Below, piece by piece: positions 59,094 to 64,000 of a stretch of 64,000 nt of DNA. A model generated the notes under the pieces. That model had not been told where the DNA came from, made no database searches, and was given only the letters and a program-made list of their open reading frames with translations. This DNA comes from Aquamicrobium aerolatum DSM 21857 (GTDB lineage Bacteria; Pseudomonadota; Alphaproteobacteria; Rhizobiales; Rhizobiaceae), in contig NZ_FORF01000013.1 in NCBI RefSeq assembly GCF_900113935.1, positions 1-64,000 on the forward strand, written 5' to 3'. Each line of letters begins with the position of its first letter. Position 1 is the first letter of the stretch. Both the position numbers and the translations under genes were made by a program.

Positions 59094-60086
59094 TCAGATC
59101 AAGCCGCGCTGCTGCGCTTCCTCGCGCAAGTTCTGGCGTGGTCGTGGTCCGACCTGCTGGATCACAAGGCCGGCTGCCAGCGATCCGAGCGCACCGCAAT
59201 CGATGAGACTGCGACCGCTCGTGTAGCCGTAAAGGAAGCCGGCGGCGTAAAGATCCCCCGCGCCGGTCGTGTCGACCAGATCCGCGATCTCGATTGCGTC
59301 GATGATGACTGTTTCATCGCCGCGTACCGCAACGGACCCCTGCTCGGAACGCGTGACGGCAGCCAGTTTGCAATCCTTGCGGATGGCATCAAGGCCCGTC
59401 TCGAAAGAAGATGTCTGATAAAGCGCTTTCAGTTCGCTTTCGTTCGCAAAAACGATGTCGACAGTGCCTGTGCGCATCAAGTCGAGGAATTCGTCGCGAT
59501 AGCGGTCGACGCAGAACGAATCGGACAATGTCATTGCCACTTCGCGTCCTGCCGCATGGGCGTGCTCCGCAGTCAGACGGATTGCGTCTTTGGCCTGCGG
59601 CGGATCCCACAGATAACCTTCGAAATAAGTGACTTTGGCGCCCTTCGCCTTGTGTTCCTCGACGTCTTCGGGGCCCAGTTCAACGCAGGCACCCAGATAG
59701 GTGTTCATTGAGCGCTCGCCGTCGGGCGTGACGAAAATCATCGACCGGGCTGTGGGTGGGGCGATGTCGAGCGGCTTGGTGTCGAACGCCACGCCGAGCG
59801 AACGGATGTCGTGGGTGTAAATCCCGCCGAGATGGTCTTTGGCGACCTTGCCAAAGAATGCGACCTTGCCGCCAAAACTGGCAACTCCCGCCGCAGTGTT
59901 GCCGGCGCTGCCGCCCGACGCTTCGATTGCGGGGCCCATCCGGCTGTAAAGTTGCTCGGCGCGTTCTGCCCCGATCAGGTTCATCGCGCCCTTGATGATG
60001 GCGTTCTCGCTCAGGAATGCCTCATCACATCGCGCGATGATGTCGACGATCGCATTTCCGATGCAGAGCACGTCGTACTGGCTCAT
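59094..60086 (-). CDS. Adenosine kinase (PfkB family carbohydrate kinase)
   Basis: A 330-residue ribokinase-fold kinase. The N-terminal YDVLCIGNAIVDIIA and SGGSAGNTAAGVASFGG are close to the adenosine kinase branch found in alphaproteobacteria, and the C-terminal DTTGAGDLYAAGFLYGY gives the catalytic aspartate and anion hole. It probably phosphorylates adenosine to AMP, though other nucleosides or sugars are possible. It is convergent with the TRIC gene, 3 nt apart, and divergent from the CysZ-like gene. Confidence 0.9.
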   Translation of the reverse strand: MSQYDVLCIGNAIVDIIARCDEAFLSENAIIKGAMNLIGAERAEQLYSRMGPAIEASGGSAGNTAAGVASFGGKVAFFGKVAKDHLGGIYTHDIRSLGVAFDTKPLDIAPPTARSMIFVTPDGERSMNTYLGACVELGPEDVEEHKAKGAKVTYFEGYLWDPPQAKDAIRLTAEHAHAAGREVAMTLSDSFCVDRYRDEFLDLMRTGTVDIVFANESELKALYQTSSFETGLDAIRKDCKLAAVTRSEQGSVAVRGDETVIIDAIEIADLVDTTGAGDLYAAGFLYGYTSGRSLIDCGALGSLAAGLVIQQVGPRPRQNLREEAQQRGLI

Positions 60087-60268
60087 ATGAAATCCCCGCT
60101 ATTGCCGGTTGGTGGCACTTTGGTGAGCTGGCCCAGCCGTAAAAATGCACGTCTTAGACGCTGCCAAGCCGCAAAACAACATGCATAGGATGGATGCTCC
60201 GACATGAGCGCATTGTCTTGCGCGGCCGGGATGGTCCTCCTATCTCAGGTGGTGACACAGGAGAGGCC

Positions 60269-60976
60269 ATGATCCTTGAAGCTGCTGCCGCTGCGGCGGG
60301 CCGGGTACTCACGCGCGAATTTCGCGCTGTGCTGTTCAAGTCGCTGGGATTGACCATCCTGGCGCTGATCGGCCTGTGGTTTGCGATCACGGGTCTGGTC
60401 GACTGGTTCGCGCTGCCGCCGCTTCTGGAAATGATGCCGGAACTGCCGGGGTGGGTGAGCTGGTTCGGCTTTGCCGCGGCTGTCCTTGCAGGGCTCGCGC
60501 TTGCATTGGGGCTGGGGTTGCTGATTGCGCCGATCACAGCGGTGATCGCCGGGTTCTTCCTCGACGACGTGGCGGAGATTGTTGAACGCGAAGATTATCC
60601 GCAAGACCCGCCCGGCCGCGCATTGCCAATGATGGCGGCGGCGTTGGTATCGGTAAAATTCCTCGCGCTGGTCGTGGTTGCCAACCTGTTTGCGCTGTTC
60701 TTGTTGCTGATTCCGGGCGTGAATATTGCCGCCTTCTTTGTCGTCAACGGTTATCTGTTGGGGCGGGAATTCTTCGAGTTTGCGGCCATGCGATTTCGCA
60801 GCGAAGCGGACGCAAAAGCGCTGCGGCGTCGCCATGCGGGCACGGTGTTTCTCGCGGGGCTGGTGATTGCCGGAGTTCTGGCGATTCCGGTTGTCAATCT
60901 TCTCACACCGCTGTTTGCGGCCGCCATGATGGTTCACCTGCACAAGATGATCTCGCTGCGCGATGAGCGGGTCTGA
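60269..60976 (+). CDS. CysZ/EI24-type membrane protein
   Basis: A 235-residue inner-membrane protein with about four to six hydrophobic helices of the EI24/CysZ-like family. Recognisable parts are LLIAPITAVIAGFFLDDVAEIVE, NLLTPLFAAAMMVH and the NGYLLGREFFEFAAMR stretch. E. coli CysZ is a sulfate channel; distant homologues like this lack proof of that role. ATG 60269 follows AGGAGAG. It is convergent with nth, 3 nt apart. Confidence 0.88.
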   Translation: MILEAAAAAAGRVLTREFRAVLFKSLGLTILALIGLWFAITGLVDWFALPPLLEMMPELPGWVSWFGFAAAVLAGLALALGLGLLIAPITAVIAGFFLDDVAEIVEREDYPQDPPGRALPMMAAALVSVKFLALVVVANLFALFLLLIPGVNIAAFFVVNGYLLGREFFEFAAMRFRSEADAKALRRRHAGTVFLAGLVIAGVLAIPVVNLLTPLFAAAMMVHLHKMISLRDERV

Positions 60977-60979
60977 GTT

Positions 60980-61747
60980 TCAACCGATGGCTTCCAGCGC
61001 AGGTTGCGTCAGAGGCACCAGCGGAGCGGCGATTGCCGTGGTCTTTTCCAGTGACTTGCAGATGTCGGCGATCACGCAGGCGACGCAGTCGGGTTTGCGC
61101 GCCTTGCAGACATAGCGACCATGCAGAATCAACCAGTGATGGGCGTGGCGCATATAGTGGTCCGGAATGATACGGACCAGAATATCCTCGATCTGGTCCG
61201 GCGTCTTGCCAGGAGCCAATCCGATCCGGTTGCCGATGCGTATGATGTGGGTGTCGACCGCCATCGTATGTTGGCCAAATGCCATGTTGAGTACGACATT
61301 CGCAGTTTTTCGCCCAACTCCCGGCAGCGTCACCAGTTCCTCACGCGTGGAGGGCACCTGGCTGCCGAAATTGTCGATCAACGCCTTTGAAAGCAGGATG
61401 ACGTTCTTGGCCTTGTTACGCCACAGGCCAATGGTGCGGATGTGATTGCCGACTTCCTCTTCACCGAGCGCTAGCATCTTTTCCGGTGTGTCGGCGATGG
61501 CAAACAGCGCACGGGTCGCCTTGTTGACACCAGCGTCAGTCGCTTGCGCCGACAGGACGACGGCCACCAGCAGGGTAAAGACATTGACGTGTTCAAGCTC
61601 GCCTTCCGGCGCTGGCCGCTGCACTGAAAAGCGCCGGAAGATTTCTTCAATCTCCGCCGGCGAATAGGCCGTCAGACGTCTGCGTCTTGTCGAAGGCTTG
61701 GCTGCCTTGATGGCAGGCGAAGTTTTTTTGATTTTTGGCTTTTCCAT
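60980..61747 (-). CDS. nth: Endonuclease III
   Basis: A 255-residue base-excision repair DNA glycosylase/AP lyase for oxidised pyrimidines. The helix-hairpin-helix with catalytic lysine is in TLPGVGRKTANVV and the aspartate in VDTHIIRIGNRIG. The C-terminal [4Fe-4S] cluster ligands follow C-x6-C-x2-C-x5-C. An N-terminal basic extension of about 30 residues is usual in rhizobia. ATG 61747 is used; upstream in-frame sequence is not family-like. It is divergent from the DUF2244 gene with 21 nt between the start codons, a commonly conserved pair. Confidence 0.96.
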   Translation of the reverse strand: MEKPKIKKTSPAIKAAKPSTRRRRLTAYSPAEIEEIFRRFSVQRPAPEGELEHVNVFTLLVAVVLSAQATDAGVNKATRALFAIADTPEKMLALGEEEVGNHIRTIGLWRNKAKNVILLSKALIDNFGSQVPSTREELVTLPGVGRKTANVVLNMAFGQHTMAVDTHIIRIGNRIGLAPGKTPDQIEDILVRIIPDHYMRHAHHWLILHGRYVCKARKPDCVACVIADICKSLEKTTAIAAPLVPLTQPALEAIG

Positions 61748-61768
61748 AAGCCCTCTATACTGCGAGCC

Positions 61769-62254
61769 ATGTCGAACTTGAAACCCGCCGATGAACCAAT
61801 CTTCAGTGCGCTGCTGTTGCCGCACCGCTCGATGGGGCGTACCGGCTTTATCGTCGTGATGGGAATTATCGGTTTCGTCTGGCTGGTGGCGGGACTGTTC
61901 TTCCTGTCAGTGGGGGCCTGGCCGGTATTGGGGTTCTTTGGCCTCGATATGCTGGCGGTCTATATTGCGTTCAAGATGAACTACCGTGCCGCGCGGGCCC
62001 GCGAGGAAGTGTCCGTGTCGCGACTGGCCGTCGACATCGTCAAGATCGCGCCCTCAGGGCGCAGTGAGGTCCATCGTTTCAATCCTTTCTGGGCGCGGTT
62101 CAGGGTCGCACGCCACGACGAGATCGGGATTACCGGCATGGCGGTCGAGGCCGGGGGGCAGATCGTACCAATTGGCGCCTTTCTCAACCCGGATGATCGG
62201 GAAAGTTTTGCAACGGCTTTCGGTCGAGCTCTTTCGGCTGCGAGAGCCGGATAG
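61769..62254 (+). CDS. DUF2244 family membrane protein
   Basis: A 161-residue protein of the DUF2244 family with two close transmembrane helices (about 25-70) and a soluble C-terminal domain containing FNPFWARF and GAFLNPDDRESFATAF. Function is unknown. It is divergent from nth, as in many alphaproteobacteria, and its short 21-nt intergenic gap implies overlapping promoters. The Ada-like gene follows 62 nt downstream. Confidence 0.9.
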   Translation: MSNLKPADEPIFSALLLPHRSMGRTGFIVVMGIIGFVWLVAGLFFLSVGAWPVLGFFGLDMLAVYIAFKMNYRAARAREEVSVSRLAVDIVKIAPSGRSEVHRFNPFWARFRVARHDEIGITGMAVEAGGQIVPIGAFLNPDDRESFATAFGRALSAARAG

Positions 62255-62316
62255 GCGGGAAACGGGTGGTGTCGGCTGCATCGGCGGACAATAGTGGTCC
62301 TCAAGGAGATACGACC

Positions 62317-63195
62317 ATGAACGTGCGAACCGCCGTCCTGCAACATGACGTGACACCCGTCGGGAGCGACTACGACATTGTCCGCCAGGCAATCGAAAAG
62401 ATCAGCCTCGATTATCGCGAGCAACCATCGCTGGAACAACTGGCGCTTGAGGTCGGCGAAACGCCGGGTGGATTGCAGAAATTGTTCACCCGCTGGGCCG
62501 GCCTGACTCCCAAGGGCTTCCTGCAGGCGGTGACGCTCAATCATGCGCGGCGCCTGCTTGATGAGGGGTTGCCGCTCCTCGACACGGCGCTGGAGGTCGG
62601 CATGTCGGGCCCTGGCCGACTACATGATTTGTTCGTCAGCCATGAAGCAATTTCACCGGGTGCCTACAAGACACGCGGGCAGGGACTGACCATTCGGTTC
62701 GGCTACCATCCATCGCCCTTTGGCACCGCGCTGGTGATGGTGACGGATCGTGGCCTGGCGGGTCTGGCCTTCTGCGATGAGGGTGACGAGAGCGCGGCTT
62801 TCGCGGACATGACCGGGCGCTGGCGCAATGCCACCTATATCGAAGACAGCGCCGCCACGGCTCCCTATGCCGGACGCGTGTTCAACCCTGAACGCTGGCG
62901 ACCGGACGAGCCGCTTCGGGTGGTTTTCATCGGGTCTGATTTCCAGATCCGCGTGTGGGAAGCATTGCTCAAGATCCCGATGAATCGGGCGCGAACCTAC
63001 TCTTCGATTGCGGCGCAGATCGGCAACCCATCTGCCAGCCGCGCCGTCGGGGCTGCTGTTGGCGCCAACCCGGTCTCGTTCGTGGTGCCTTGCCATCGCG
63101 CCCTTGGCAAGACTGGCGCTTTGACCGGATATCACTGGGGTTTGACACGCAAGAGGGCAATACTTGGCTGGGAAGCCGGGCAGATTGGCGGGTAA
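62317..63195 (+). CDS. AraC-type HTH / methylated-DNA-cysteine methyltransferase fusion (Ada-like)
   Basis: A 292-residue protein. An AraC-type helix-turn-helix (about 20-118) precedes a complete O6-alkylguanine DNA alkyltransferase domain (about 125-290) with the active-site PCHR (C259) and RAVGAAVGANP. It repairs O6-methylguanine by suicide alkyl transfer. Compared with E. coli Ada it lacks the N-terminal zinc/phosphotriester domain, so methyl-phosphotriester-triggered activation of the classical kind is not possible and regulation must differ. ATG 62317 follows AAGGAGATA. Confidence 0.92.
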   Translation: MNVRTAVLQHDVTPVGSDYDIVRQAIEKISLDYREQPSLEQLALEVGETPGGLQKLFTRWAGLTPKGFLQAVTLNHARRLLDEGLPLLDTALEVGMSGPGRLHDLFVSHEAISPGAYKTRGQGLTIRFGYHPSPFGTALVMVTDRGLAGLAFCDEGDESAAFADMTGRWRNATYIEDSAATAPYAGRVFNPERWRPDEPLRVVFIGSDFQIRVWEALLKIPMNRARTYSSIAAQIGNPSASRAVGAAVGANPVSFVVPCHRALGKTGALTGYHWGLTRKRAILGWEAGQIGG

Positions 63196-63260
63196 GCCCT
63201 TAACGTGGCGCGTCAATTTGAGTAGAGCTTGCGGGAAGCAAATTTCCGCAAAGGCCTGCC

Positions 63261-64000
63261 ATGATCACGGTTATCGGTTCCATCAATCTGGATCTCATTG
63301 CGACGGTGGGACGTCTGCCCCGCCCCGGCGAAACAGTGCCGGGTGACGGCTTTACCACTGCGCCTGGCGGCAAAGGGGCAAATCAGGCACTGGCGGCACG
63401 ACGCGCCGGCGCGCGCGTCAAGATGATTGGTGCCGTGGGTACTGACGCATTCGCGGGGCAGGCGACGGCGCTGCTCGATGAGGGTGGCGTTGACCTCACT
63501 GCCGTGCGCGCTTCCGGAGAGTCGACGGGTATTGCCGTCATCTTGGTCGAAAAAGCCGGAGAGAACGTGATCGCCATCATTCCAGGCGGCAATGGTGATG
63601 TCGCACAGGAAGATGTAGCGCGCGCTGCCGTGGCGAAAGGCGATCACGTCGTACTGCAGCTGGAAATCCCGATGGAGACGGTAAAGGCCTCGCTTGAGGC
63701 GACGCAGGCGGCAGGAGCGGTGTCGCTCCTCAACACCGCGCCGTTTCGCAAGGAAGCTGCCGAGTTTCTCGCGCTTGCCGACTATGTGATCGCAAACGAA
63801 ACCGAATTCGACCTTTATGCGGAAGCGCTCGCACTGAGCGGCCATGATCGTGAGGAGCGGATTCGCGACTTTGCCGCCAGAACCGGTCGCGCCATTGTTG
63901 TGACGCTGGGTGCTGATGGTGTGGTTGCCGCGTCGAAGGGTGAATTCCATCGCGCTCTTGGCTTGAAGATTACGCCTGTCGATACCGTCGGAGCAGGCGA
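63261..64000 (+). CDS. rbsK: Ribokinase-like PfkB family kinase (3' end beyond window)
   Basis: The first 246 residues of a ribokinase-type sugar kinase. The N-terminal ITVIGSINLDLIATVGRLPRPGETV and GGKGANQALAARRAGA match ribokinase closely, with INLD and the substrate-binding GGKGAN. The frame runs off the right edge inside the DTVGAGD anion-hole motif, so the gene is truncated by the window and not broken. It probably phosphorylates ribose or another pentose. The ribosome site is weak (AAAGGCCTGCC). Confidence 0.9.
   Translation, partial: MITVIGSINLDLIATVGRLPRPGETVPGDGFTTAPGGKGANQALAARRAGARVKMIGAVGTDAFAGQATALLDEGGVDLTAVRASGESTGIAVILVEKAGENVIAIIPGGNGDVAQEDVARAAVAKGDHVVLQLEIPMETVKASLEATQAAGAVSLLNTAPFRKEAAEFLALADYVIANETEFDLYAEALALSGHDREERIRDFAARTGRAIVVTLGADGVVAASKGEFHRALGLKITPVDTVGAG

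Overview
The window is high-GC alphaproteobacterial chromosome. The gene content and order (dnaK-dnaJ, pmtA remnant, pyrF, comM-gshB, yraN-rsmI, hemW-rdgB-rph divergent from hrcA, grpE) point to the Hyphomicrobiales (Rhizobiales), most likely a Phyllobacteriaceae/Mesorhizobium-like lineage. This placement is inferred from gene content and a CtrA-type box, not from an rRNA. I saw no rRNA, tRNA or CRISPR array.

Region 1 (1-10.9 kb) is an accessory catabolic island. An IclR-type regulator heads a long minus-strand operon: iclR, permease 1, periplasmic binding protein, permease 2, ATPase, TIM-barrel isomerase/dehydratase, AroE-like dehydrogenase. A facing plus-strand pair encodes a cytosolic FG-GAP/VCBS propeller protein and a second AroE-like dehydrogenase. 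A DapA/NAL-family lyase is divergent from that pair. Nearly identical ATTCCA-type operators lie at both ends (1560-1583 and 10481-10504), so the whole island looks like one self-contained regulon for uptake and breakdown of an unknown small organic acid. This is the best candidate for an undescribed system. The left edge carries repeats that resemble an IS end.

Region 2 (10.9-25.1 kb) is mostly housekeeping: DUF423, two DUF1801 proteins, dnaK-dnaJ with a heat-shock-type promoter, a pmtA gene with an apparent internal deletion, a flavin reductase and a variant histidine phosphatase, pyrF, DUF1330, an intracellular PHB depolymerase, a transglutaminase-like cysteine peptidase behind a CtrA box, comM, an AHSA1-type protein, gshB and a GT2 glycosyltransferase.

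Region 3 (25.2-47 kb) is mixed. It holds a GT-C-like membrane protein, a GGDEF-EAL protein, a small RlpA, a run of VOC/DUF1428 genes, galBCD (lower gallate / protocatechuate 4,5-cleavage pathway), moeA, rpsU, a Liv-type ABC transporter operon with an alpha/beta hydrolase, a divergent PAS-LuxR regulator, an SDR, PBP1A preceded by a 30-bp tandem duplication, and a glutamate dehydrogenase.

Region 4 (47-64 kb) is core: gyrB, a divergent cytochrome P450, yraN-rsmI-hemW-rdgB-VOC-rph, hrcA, a secreted/anchored SNase-like nuclease, grpE, a TRIC-family protein, adenosine kinase, a CysZ-like protein, nth, DUF2244, an Ada-like HTH/methyltransferase and the start of a ribokinase cut by the right edge.
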